In this document: one piece after another, positions 54,791 through 64,000 of the stretch
How the letters are laid out: the number at the start of each line of letters is the position of its first letter
How positions within the stretch are numbered: the stretch's first letter is position 1
Assembly: GCA_011037195.1 (NCBI GenBank)
Contig: JAAEAF010006049.1
Location: forward strand, 1-64,000
Length of the DNA: 64,000 nucleotides
From: Triatoma infestans
Taxonomy: Eukaryota > Arthropoda > Insecta > Hemiptera > Reduviidae
Reading direction: 5' to 3'
Made by a program: the position numbers and the translations under genes
The notes under the pieces: generated by a model
Seen by the model: the letters and a program-made list of their open reading frames with translations, nothing else
Databases searched by the model: none
What the model was told of the DNA's origin: nothing

Positions 54791-55194
54791 TTGAATTTAT
54801 TCCTTATCTGTTAATTTTCTTTCCTGGTAAACCTTCCTATCCCGCTTATCCGAGACATTTATATTGCACTGGAACGTAGAAATCTAGGGTAACATGTTAT
54901 TACTAATTTAAATAAGTTGCACCTCCAAAATATTACTTTACTTTTAGTTTGGTCTTAATGTTTTTTAAGAAAATTGCATATACAAACACTCACACGATTT
55001 TCTCTTACCCCTGTTGATATATTTTATATTTTATATAAAATGGCAAATTTACTTTAAACTTCAAATTTTACTTATTTGTCCAGAACATAAATATTGAGGA
55101 CATGGGAAAGTAACCCGAGCACTTAGGGAAGTGAAGAGCGCGCTAATAACCTACAACCATCCTCATGTATTTGAAATTTAACGCGCAAAACTAT

Positions 55195-55835
55195 GTAAAA
55201 TCTGTTCTTGTTCTTTTTTTTTGTAATAGTATAAATAAAATTAATAGGTTTATATGTACACATTTATATGTTTAATAGAAGATTCCAAAAACCTCAAAAA
55301 ACCTATTGTGCAAAGTTACACTTCCGGTTAACCTATTTTCTTCAAATTTGTAACTCTAGCAATACTTCTAATGTATATTAATATTGTAGAGGTGGCAGAA
55401 CCATTAATTATATTGAAGTGGAACTTTAAGTAAAGTATAAAGTTACTCCCCCCCAGAACCCTCCTAAAAAAATCATTTTTCCCGGGAAAATGTTTCAAAT
55501 AAAAGTGATTGGTATTTATATGTGTAGATAGTATATGACGTTTAAAGAAACTCATTGAAGTCGTTTTCAAGAAAGAAAAAAAAACATTCAGTAACGTCGC
55601 ACTTCCGGTTGATGAATTTTACTCGAAACTTTCGTGTCAGATGCGCTAGTTAGTACCTGAACGGTATATAACAAGTTTGAACTAACTGTGATTTTTCGTT
55701 GTTTTTTTTTGAGACATTTTGTTTTTGTATTCTGGGCAACCTGAAAACATTATTTTCAGTGTAAACTCATTTTCCAAAATTTGACATAATCGCAATAGTT
55801 CCTCTAAATAGGAGTGAGAGAAAGTAAAAATTACC
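55195..55835 (+). repeat. Dispersed repeat D, near full-length
   Basis: Two modules: ACACTTCCGGTTAACCTATTTT (55318) and GTCGCACTTCCGGTTGATGA (55597), 279 bp apart. Between them are TAATATTGTAGAGGTGGCAG, TTTCCCGGGAAAATGTTTC and GATAGTATATGACGTTTAAAG. The tail is TTGACATAATCGCAATAGTT with AAATAGGAGTGAGAGAAAG. Confidence 0.78.
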
Positions 55836-56810
55836 CATCTAAATTGAACTGCTAATTTATTTAGGTAAAGTCAAAGTTGACAAATAAATAAATGATGCCG
55901 TTTCGGACATACAACGAGGGGAGGCAGGGAGAGAGAAGGCGATGGATTCTGTTAATGTGCCTGTAAAAAGGAAGCGATCGTGTGTTAAATTCTCTATTAT
56001 ATAATATGAATGTGTGTGCATGTGTGAATGTGTTAGCCCCGTGTGAATGCATGTGAAATACATTGAATGTGTCCCATTATAAAGAGGCTGACTAGTGCTG
56101 TGCGACTATCTAAGAGAGGGTAAGAGAAAGAGATATAGAGTAATTGAGTGAGATGAACGGATTACAATAGGTGACAAATGGATTTGAGAGTTGGCCGTAA
56201 AATGGGAGAGGACCGTACTATGACAGGGAATATGTATGTATGTTTGTATTCGGTATATATACATATACATCGCGACATGGATTTTATACTAGCGTATAAC
56301 AGCAATATTACCGCAGCAACCATTATATATACAGTTTTGTTAACTATGGAATATGATAGACTGTTTCCATAAACAATACTCACCATGTTAGTTTGAATGG
56401 TTACTAACCAACATTGTCCAGTAAATACCAACCATTCTGGTTGGTTGTTCTTGCTGTTGTTAAACAACGTCATACATCATCAACTATATCATAGTGGGAA
56501 AATGTTGACACCATAAACTGTCCTACATCACTATTTCAAGTGTTTCCCACTCATCATCATCCATTAATCATAAAATCACTAACAGCAAAAAAAAAACCTT
56601 TACTAATTAAGTAGGCTATTAACATCTTAATTTTGAGTACAGTGCCCATAGAAATTTTTAAAAAACAATCTATATAATGGAATTTTGATTCTGTACAAAT
56701 TTCGCAGTAGTTTCTGAACTAAATCTGAAGTAGAATACCTAATTAGATACAAAATAAAAGTTTACCAAAAATAGTCAAACAGAGAAAGTAATAACTCTCT
56801 TTATCTAACT
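55836..56810. other. No gene seen
   Basis: Unassigned. Some TG-rich sequence at 56005-56050. Open frames are not convincing. Confidence 0.4.
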
Positions 56811-56814
56811 TCTA

Positions 56815-57308
56815 ATAAGGAAAGTATGTGAGCGACCATGGTTCCCAGAACGGGTTCTCAGGCATAAGCGGTGGATTTAACTTTATGCTCACCATAAAGC
56901 CTGAGGCGGAACTAAGTTGGGCGATAATAAATGAACCTTTGGGTTTCGATCATGGGAATCATAATAGAGACGAGCTTCGTGTCGGAGGCAACTATAGGGA
57001 GTCGGTGGTTGGAGTCTCAAAAAAGCTATAGGGAAAAATAACGGTCCCTGATTGAAGCAGAAAGTATAGACTCCAAGCGTATTCATTAAGGCGTTTATGA
57101 GGATAATGAATTATGCAGCACAAAAGCCCATACCTATGGATCCGCAATGGGTTTTTATAAAGCCTAATCGTAGAGTGCAAAAACCTTGGTGGGATGAAGA
57201 GCGTAATCGAGTGAAACAGGATTCGCTAGTGGCCTGGCAAAATTATAAAAAGTCTCCAACTTTGGAAAAATATGTCAACCTGAAGCGGAAATTAGCTTTA
57301 TGCCGCCG
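56815..57308 (+). pseudogene. LINE endonuclease C-terminus and linker relic
   Basis: Two consecutive open stretches. The first has AELSWAIINEPLGFDHGNHN, resembling the end of an apurinic-type endonuclease, where LGSDHxPI is the usual motif (here LGFDHGNH). After stops the second has RRVQKPWWDEERNRVKQDSL and NYKKSPTLEKYVNLKRKLAL, the PWW(D/N)xE linker between endonuclease and reverse transcriptase in non-LTR elements. The reverse transcriptase itself is missing because D sequence starts at 57309. Confidence 0.75.
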
Positions 57309-57500
57309 TACCTATAGAATGAACATTCTGCGATTTTTCGTTTTTGAGATATGCTGTTCCACAGACACACACAGACCAATATCTAAAAACCACTTTATTG
57401 GACTCAGGGGACCCCAAAACGGATATATCCGGTGAAAACTCGATGTCGAAAATTTGACACGATTACAATACTTCCTCTTACTACGATTACAATACTTGCT
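57309..57500 (+). repeat. Dispersed repeat D, 3' end
   Basis: CTGCGATTTTTCGTTTTTGAG, CAGACACACACAGACC, ACTCAGGGGACCCCAAAAC, CGGTGAAAACTCGATGTCG and TTGACACGATTACAATACTT with the ATTACAATACTTCCTCTTA / ATTACAATACTTGCTCTTA segment present twice. Confidence 0.75.
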
Positions 57501-57545
57501 CTTAGTGTTAGTGAGGGTATCGGAACTATCTAGCATCTGAATAAC

Positions 57546-57699
57546 AGAATTTTTCAACATAAATGCAATGTATGTTTTATACTTAATGAACAAAAAAAAA
57601 ACTTAAAATGTTGACTAAGTTACAATCTTTTAAATTAACTATCAGATTAACAAACATAATTGATTCCGCATTCTTTGTATTAAGTTCTTGTTGCTAATT
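57546..57699 (+). repeat. Direct repeat G, copy 1 (154 bp)
   Basis: AGAATTTTTCAACATAAATG through GTTCTTGTTGCTAATT is repeated almost perfectly at 58320-58472. The visible differences are one A in the poly-A run and TT versus AT before AAAATG. The duplicated block has no coding potential. Confidence 0.9.
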
Positions 57700-58319
57700 T
57701 GTAGGTAGAATGTGCTAGATCGTTTAAGCGATGAATATTGCTTACAAAAACTACATGAAGAATGCGCTAGATGTTGTGTCCCATTCTATACTTTTTACCT
57801 ACATGTTTTTCTTTTTATTTACATCTGTGAATCTAAAGAACAGATCCTGAAGTTAAGCCGTTTTACTTTGCATCTGAAATATGAGTCTTATCTTCTCATT
57901 GAACCCTAAGATATCAATAAATCCCCCTAGCTAAATTAAGTAAAAATAAATACCTACCTTTTTGATTTAAAATCAGAACAAAACTAGACTTCTGAAAACG
58001 AGTAGATTTATTTCTTAACTCCTCTTTTCACCACTATCTAGCATCTGAATAACCTCAACTAGCTCATTCCAATGTTGCCAGCTACTTCACGCTACTACCT
58101 CGAATGTACCTAATTAACAATATATAATTAATATTAATGTAAAACTATAAATTTATAATATAAATATGATCATTAAAATTGTGTATGTGAAACAAAAATG
58201 ACAACAACAAACGAAGCACAATAAATCAAAAATGTATGTTTAATTTATGTAAATTGCGCTTGTATGCACCTCCATTCACAAATTCAATTACATTTTATTG
58301 TATAAAATGAAATTTTAAA
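57700..58319. other. No gene supported between direct repeats
   Basis: AT-rich. A 65-codon frame at 57712-57909 (LDRLSDEYCLQKLHEECARC) is cysteine-containing but unrecognised. CTATCTAGCATCTGAATAAC at 58033 also repeats 57526-57545, next to copy 1. Confidence 0.35.
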
Positions 58320-58472
58320 AGAATTTTTCAACATAAATGCAATGTATGTTTTATACTTAATGAACAAAAAAAAACATAAAATGTTGACTAAGTTACAATC
58401 TTTTAAATTAACTATCAGATTAACAAACATAATTGATTCCGCATTCTTTGTATTAAGTTCTTGTTGCTAATT
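58320..58472 (+). repeat. Direct repeat G, copy 2 (153 bp)
   Basis: Near-identical to 57546-57699. The starts are 774 bp apart. The high identity in otherwise decayed DNA suggests a recent duplication, recent exchange or a collapsed or duplicated assembly segment. Confidence 0.9.
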
Positions 58473-59424
58473 AAGACTTCATTCCTTGATGTTGAGATAC
58501 TTCTTCGTCTTGTCTGTCCTCTGTAGTAAACTGGTTACTATTTCTTAAACATTGCTTTATACGCTTCTATTCTGCATACCTAGCATATCTTATGTACCCA
58601 TCAACCCGTACACATCTAACATTGAATATATTCTTTCTATTTTCTTTTAATTATTTTTGTGTACTGTTAATTTATAATAATGTACTGTTTTGAAAAATAA
58701 TCAACTACATTCCTAAATCTGTAACTTTTTTAAAACTCTTACTTAGCAAGTCCATTAAATAGCTCAGATTATGAATTATGAAAACGAACACCAAAACAAC
58801 ATTATTTTATAATCTTAAATATTTATATAAAAGTACATTACATTATCAATTATGAAGTTATCAAATAAATTAATAGTTTTTTAAAGAGTTAACAAATAGT
58901 TTAGGGAATATAATGATATGAAATAATTTAAACCATCTGTTAATATTATTTAAAAATATCTGAAAAACATCTGTTTCATAAAGTCACACTGAATGTCCTT
59001 TTATTCTAAAGCAGATGCATGTGCTATTCAAGGTTTTTCTTTTAAGAAGAACGGTCATTATAAGTATATTTATCTAAGAATATTATATACATTATTTTTT
59101 AAACATTTAAATTGATGAAATCTGTTTATGATTTCATTTTCATAGTGGAGCAACACTTACATTTAAGATTAATATATGAAAAAGTGAACAATAATAATCA
59201 TAAGATATGATTATTTTCAATTTCTTTGCAGCCGTTGCTCTTTCGTCTTCGTGAACACTGACTTTCTCCGGGGGCTCTCTTCTTATCTTCTTCATTATTT
59301 AGCTTTTCATTTGAAAAATTGAATTCATCTGAACTTCCATTTCTAAGTAAATCATACATATCTCAATTTGAGTTTATATTCCATCTTAAATATAAATCTC
59401 AACAATTTTCATAGATTTCTTATT
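58473..59424. other. No gene seen
   Basis: AT-rich. No coding or RNA signal was found. Confidence 0.4.
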
Positions 59425-59665
59425 TTATTTAAGGCGCCCCAACATTCTATGGTCATTGGCGCCCGGAGCCTACTCAGTGCAATGCCTGCATCCAGACAGT
59501 GTCCTCTCGTTACAGACAACACTATCCATCATCGAATAGTGAGCTGTAGAGGCTCCTAGGAAGACAAAATCTAGGGGCAGCACAGCTGGACTTCAACCGG
59601 AGGCCTACGCGTGGGAGTCTAATGCGCTAACAATTGAGCTAATTCCTTTGCTAAGTTTTTCCTTC
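59425..59665 (-). mobile_element. tRNA-derived SINE, copy 3 (reverse)
   Basis: Minus-strand copy. TTTAAGGCGCC at the left is the reversed tail, followed by GGCGCCCGGAGCCTACTC, ACAGTGTCCTC, AACACTATCCATCATCG, GAGGCTCCTAGGAAGA, then GGACTTCAACCGGAGG (B box, diverged) and GCTAACAATTGAGCTAATTCC (A box). It shares the body with copies 1 and 2. The target duplication is not clear (TAGATTT on both sides). Confidence 0.87.
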
Positions 59666-59829
59666 CCTCTCCTAGATTTTGATATATTTAACTCCGTCAT
59701 TTTACCATAACTTTCTAACTGCTAGTAATAACTGTAATTCTGTAAAGTCACCAGAGTAATTTTCTAAATGATTTGCCATAAATAAATAATGCAAATATTC
59801 ACTTCAAAATCATCTCATTGTGAGGTTTA

Positions 59830-60245
59830 AGATCCCATGTGCGACAAAAATGTATGTGGGACATTGCGGTGATTTTCTTTTACTATAAATAAGTATAACA
59901 ATTCTAATTGAAAATATTCTTCAATATTGGAAATTTTTACTGAAGACAGTTTAAAAGATAACCTAACTCACAGGGAACCTACCGAAAATAATTTCTCTGG
60001 ATAAAAATGTTTCAACAAAAGTGTTACCTTAATATAATATTTACAATAGCGTTTCAGTTCAATTTTATGAATCGTTGGATTGTGTTGAGTCGCACTTCTG
60101 ATTGATGGATTTTGAATAAACTTGGTCGTTATGGTGGTACCTAAATAAATACGAATATATTAAATTAGTGCTTCATGCGAGTGTTCTTTTTTGAGTTATT
60201 TTGTTCAGACGAATAATTCAAGAAACATATGTATTGTAATTAAGA
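59830..60245 (+). repeat. Dispersed repeat D, diverged copy
   Basis: AATAATTTCTCTGGATAAAAATG, TTTCAACAAAAGTGTTACC, GAGTCGCACTTCTGATTGATGG, GGTGGTACCTAAATAAATACG and TTTTGAGTTATTTTGTTC keep the family order. Confidence 0.6.
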
Positions 60246-60727
60246 AAAATATCAGGTAACAAGTAATAAACAAGTAATCAGATTAGTTTCAATAGTCTTA
60301 GCAATAGGAACTCTTTCGTTTGGGCTTCTCTATAACAATGCTCCAGCTCAGAGGATCTCTGATCACAAATATCTTTTTTTTCGGCATTACTTAGGTAAAT
60401 AAGAACATTAAGATGATATGGTAAAGCAGTCTTGGTTTATCCATCAGCATTAGCCATTGTTTGTTTTGTATTTGTTTAATTTGTTTCATTTTTCACTAAA
60501 AATGTACACTCTTTTTTGTGAAAAGAAGTGTACATTTATTGTTCTTTGACACTCCTCAAAAACAATAAATTTGTTCGAAGTGTTACGAGGCTATTTGAAA
60601 GAGTTTTCTGTGATTTTTTTAGGAAATCCACTTTCTTGGAATCTTATTCAGTTTCCGATTTTGACAGTTCTTGTACTGTTAATATCAAAACATCTCGCTA
60701 AGTTGATTTACCACTTAGATTTATTAA

Positions 60728-60912
60728 GCATCAGAGATATTTTCCGTGATGCTTCCTTTCGTGCTCATCGACCGGTTTCGATTTCGAAGTTTCAACATGC
60801 TGATGATGGGCGAACGCCCGAAACCGGTCGTTGACCATGAAAAGAAGCAGGCTATCATGGAAAATATCTCTGATGCATTCCAACTTTGCGAAACCAGCCA
60901 CAACAACTTGAT
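60728..60912. mobile_element. Hammerhead palindromic element, family A, short centre
   Basis: The left arm (AGCATCAGAGATATTTTCCG, GATGCTTCCTTTCGTG, CATCGACCGGTTTCG) is inverted on the right (CGAAACCGGTCGTTGACCAT, AAGAAGCAGGCTATCATGG, AAAATATCTCTGATGCATTCC, CAGCCACAACAAC). The usual spacer with GTCAGACAGTGTG is missing, so the two ribozyme regions almost touch. Confidence 0.82.
60793..60837 (+). ncRNA. Hammerhead ribozyme motif A6 (CTGATGA core)
   Basis: CTGATGA (from 60800, the classic natural core), stem II GGGC-GAAC-GCCC (perfect), GAAA, ACCGGT, cleavage nucleotide C60829, then GTTGACC. Stem I is less clear: CAAC (60793-60796) can pair with GTTG (60830-60833), leaving ATG unpaired. The minus-strand partner at 60767-60795 (A5) keeps CGAAACCGGTCGATG but has lost CTGANGA and stem II. 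Confidence 0.78.
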
Positions 60913-61900
60913 TAATTAATTTGAGTAGAAATTTTAAAAAAAAATGGAAGTCAGTGTTGTTACATAATACTTGATGAACCAGCCTGCCTTATAGATGGAT
61001 GGGAATCTAAAACCTACCAAAAGAGGTATGCATTGAAGTCCATAATCTCATGAAATATCCACAATTGTTCAACTAATTTCAATTCTAGATAGATCCAATC
61101 TAGAGACAAGAGACTTTAATAATCTTTGCATTATATTACTTATCTATATTATTTATCTTTTATCATAGAATTTCACGATAATGTTGTTACTTCAAATTAG
61201 AAGTATCTGTTTCCCCAAGATCGTTTGACGCAAGTTAAATGAATAAGGATCAAAATGGCAATCTGTTCATTTCACCTCATTGGAAGAACTGAAGTACATT
61301 ATAGTTAAAATATATATCTACAGTGAAAATAGATAAGTGATTTTTTATCACATAAGATGACATCAGGTTCTCTAACCAATGATTGTATTATGAGTGGCAG
61401 AGGACGGAGGTAAGACATAAGATAATGATTTTTGCAATCATATTGACTCAAAGTTGCTCATGTGGTAAATAAACTTATTTGCCCATTAAGAGTTATACTA
61501 GTTTAACAGATACGGACAATCAGGGAAAAAAAGTACAGTTGCCCTTAATAGTGTAATGTTGGATTGATGGACAACTAGGGGCAAGACCAATCCTGCTAAT
61601 AAGTAGTTCACAATGTTCACCGTTGAAACAAACAGAAGCCAACTGAAGAAATTATTTGTTTTAATAAAAGGATGCTGACGACTTTTTTAGTGGGAAAACA
61701 AAAACATTCATTATAATTGTAACAGATTTAGTAAAATTTGGATGGAATTAAAATTCATTTATTTTTTAAGGACTTACTTTGGTTTGTCTTTCATCTTCAA
61801 TAATTGTAAACTATTCCATCTCCAGGTTGAAGCCATTATGTCTGATTCTAAAAAACACATAAAACAAATCTTTTTAAATTAGAAAATGAATAATATTCAA
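60913..61900. other. No gene seen
   Basis: AT-rich unassigned sequence with no supported frame. Confidence 0.4.
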
Positions 61901-61905
61901 TGTGT

Positions 61906-62102
61906 AGATTATTATTGTGGTGGTTGGTTCCGCAGAGCTGGAAAGCATCAGAGAGTGTATCAACTGAATTTGCTCTATGCAAGTCTGTGTAATCACACTG
62001 TCTGATAAACGCATCCTGAAGATGGGCGAACGACCGAAACCGGTCGATGACCACAAAATGAAGCAGGCTACGACGGAAAATGTCTCTGTTCAGATTGTTA
62101 TT
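61906..62102 (+). mobile_element. Hammerhead-bearing element, family A, one ribozyme
   Basis: Left side has the full outer extension (GTGGTGGTTGGTTCCGCAGA, GCTGGAAAGCATCAGAGAG) followed directly by spacer sequence (TTGCTCTATGCAAGTCTGTG, TCACACTGTCTGATAAACGC), then the right-arm ribozyme and AAAATGAAGCAGGCTACGAC, AAAATGTCTCTG. AGATTATTATT (61906-61916) and AGATTGTTATT (62092-62102) may be the flanking duplication (10 of 11 match). Confidence 0.8.
62010..62052 (+). ncRNA. Hammerhead ribozyme motif A7
   Basis: GCATC, CTGAAGA (from 62016), stem II GGGC-GAAC-GACC with one mismatch, GAAA, ACCGGT, cleavage nucleotide C62045, GATGACC. Core complete and stem I CATC/GATG intact. Confidence 0.8.
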
Positions 62103-63440
62103 TAGTTCAATTTTTGGGTAAAAAATGCAACAATTTATCTCAAAAATTGGGAATATGCAAATGATAATTTAAAATCGTGATGGCCAACAATTGATGCAGA
62201 AAAAAAAAATCTGCAAAAACAATCAAAACTTTATAAAATATATTGATTGTTAAGAGACTGTTTCATAACATACATAAAATATTAATTAATTAATAAAAAA
62301 TATAATAATTCTAAAAAGTAAATATAATAATTCTCATAATCAGATATGCTCTCATTTTTCATTTTAAATTAAATGAAGAAAAACACTGTTTGAACAGAAA
62401 CCACTGTGAAAAATGTTGGAAATTCTAGATAGAATATTTTTTTCTTTAAATTTTACATCATTTAAATTAACTTCATTCCTTTTATAGAAAACGTTGCATT
62501 ATATTCTTTTTTTATTTCACATAGTCAATGCATAAATTTTAATTTTTTTTATAATAAAAGGTATTATCTGATACTGTTAAGCTCTAAAAAAGGAAAAACT
62601 TGAATTAATTATAAAGAGAAAAAGTTTCATGTAACTTAATGAAAACATGTAATTTAAATGAAAATATACTTCAATAGTATTCTAAAAAAAATTATTAACA
62701 ATAACTCTGTCTTGTGTATTTATCATTAAATATGTTGAATAATTAAAAATATGCTCTTTTCTTTATTTTAATAATTAATTAATTAATTGCTTTATCATTT
62801 AATCTGAGTTTGCTTGATGCTAAACTTTCAATACCTGATTATAATTTTAAATATTTACAAAAGCTTTCATTTACCAAACTCAACAAAATATTCATTTATA
62901 AAACTGATTATCACATCCAAAGAAATACCATCATTAAACTTCTTAATGTTGCAATTTTGTTCAAACATTTATTTTATTTTTTCCAAACTTTTCTGGGTTT
63001 AATGAAATATGACACGAGTTAAACTACAATATTAAAATAAGTTAAACAAAAGATTGGCTGTTCATTATAAGTTCGAACAGGTAGAAAATTTAAAATTAAG
63101 TAAAACAGTTAATTTTTTTGGGAAAGGAAATTAATCTTTTTTCCATTGCGCCCGAAGAATTCTGAAATTCATATTATGAAGGGTTCGTTGTCAAATAGTT
63201 GATTGAGTTTCCTACAATGCTGGTCAATATCTGGGATTAGGTCCGTCATAGTAGGCTTCTTTTAGTTCTGTTTCTGACATATATCAGAATATAAGGGATA
63301 TTCTTCTCCCAGAAGTCAGAACCGTCGGAATTGTCATCAGAATTTTGCTTCTTCCTGCTAGAAAACCAAAAAAGGCTATAGTCAGGATTTTAAGAAACAA
63401 TTTAAAGCAAACGGTTTTCTAGAAATATAACTTTACAGAA
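62103..63440. other. No gene seen
   Basis: Very AT-rich with long A and T runs. Two overlapping short frames at 62810-63022 are low-complexity. No element ends found. Confidence 0.45.
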
Positions 63441-63449
63441 TTAATTTTT

Positions 63450-63790
63450 CGTTTATTTTTGCAGATGTGTGAGTGTGTGTGTTTGTCTGAATAAAATAAC
63501 CCGAAGATCAAACTTAATATTGCTTACACGAAGATTTCGGTGCAAATTCCATCGAATTCCGGAGAGTAATTTTATAGGGCCGGTCACTTCCTGAAAAATT
63601 ATTTTTGGAGGTTCTGGGGAGAACTGCACAATGGTAAACTTTCCTCTGAAGTGTCAATTCAGTACAATGTACGGTTCTACCACATTATTAAAGCATTGCT
63701 TCAATTCCAACTTTAAACAAAAATCGGTTAATTAAAAGTGCGTCTTTATCTAAAAGTTTCTGAGTTTTCCTGAAAATGGCTTTCTTCAAA
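63450..63790 (-). repeat. Dispersed repeat D, reverse copy
   Basis: GTGTGTGTGTTTGTCTGAATAAAATAAC, ACGAAGATTTCGGTGCAAATT, GGAGGTTCTGGGGAGAACTG, AGTGTCAATTCAGTACAATG and AAATCGGTTAATTAAAAGTGCG follow the reverse consensus. Confidence 0.65.
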
Positions 63791-64000
63791 TTTGATCTTC
63801 TAATTGGTTAATTCCAGAAAATTTTATTTTAGAACAATACAAGGAATAATGGTGAGAAATATGTGAATTAACTTTAAACTGCCGTTATTAAAAATTCAAA
63901 TTTAAAAGACAATTTACCTTACAGCATTTTAATTTTACAGTAAAGGTAAGTAGTGTAAACATGTTCACACTGATTTTTTTATAATCAAATAACAATGAGA

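Noticed and set aside
57312..57593. Minus-strand frame of 93 codons
   Set aside because: Lies antisense to the 3' end of a D copy and part of direct repeat G.
1..64000. CRISPR arrays, bacterial operons or riboswitches
   Set aside because: No regularly spaced short repeats with unique spacers, no ribosome-binding-site-led frames and no long tightly packed genes. The content is eukaryotic repeats.

Overview
The window looks like repeat-dominated, AT-rich nuclear DNA from an animal, most likely an arthropod and probably an insect. It holds long AG, AC and TA microsatellites, decayed LINE reverse transcriptases (one Jockey-like), a Tc1-like transposase relic, a tRNA-derived SINE and a Helitron with the TCTATATATATA...CTAG ends common in arthropods. 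The Helitron cargo resembles a densovirus (arthropod parvovirus) gene set. I found no convincing intact host protein-coding exon. The window may be intergenic or lie inside a very large intron.

The background is one very abundant dispersed family, called D here, with more than 25 partial copies on both strands. Its consensus contains CGCACTTCCGG, GTTTCAAATAAAAGTGATAG and a terminal palindrome around CTCTTACTAGGAGTAAGAG. Several copies contain two or three head-to-tail modules of about 300 bp.

The most interesting layer is a set of small palindromic elements in three sequence families (A, B, C). Each arm carries a hammerhead-ribozyme motif (CTGANGA, stem II, GAAA, then a self-complementary stem III and a C cleavage site). 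The paired motifs point outwards from the palindrome centre. A and B use ACCGGT as stem III and C uses ACGT. Motifs lie near 3.9, 23.7, 31.3, 31.4, 33.1, 33.3, 35.8, 45.2, 50.2, 53.0, 54.2, 60.8 and 62.0 kb. Flanking duplications vary from about 11 to 19 bp, which suggests reverse-transcription-linked integration. Minimal hammerheads of this type are known from Penelope-like retroelements, so these are probably short non-autonomous relatives.

At 50.1-53.2 kb a 2.68-kb Helitron sits inside a family B element, breaking the hammerhead at stem I. It contains an SF3 helicase P-loop and a Walker B/EPN motif in two frames, overlapping upstream reading frames with a predicted 100-nt intron, and a truncated, frameshifted Pif1 helicase. 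I read the upstream part as a captured densovirus-like nonstructural region, now broken.

Layout: 0-3 kb D copies and low complexity; 3.3-4 kb Tc1 relic and B element; 4.5-12.7 kb D copies and AT-rich sequence; 12.7-14.5 kb LINE split by a foldback element, then a SINE; 15-23.7 kb D copies and purine-rich low complexity; 24.5-26.4 kb two LINE relics; 31-38.5 kb dense A, B, D and SINE nesting; 40-50 kb D copies and unassigned sequence; 50-53.2 kb the Helitron composite; 54-62 kb C and A elements, a LINE endonuclease fragment, a duplicated 154-bp segment and a minus-strand SINE; 62-64 kb mostly unassigned.
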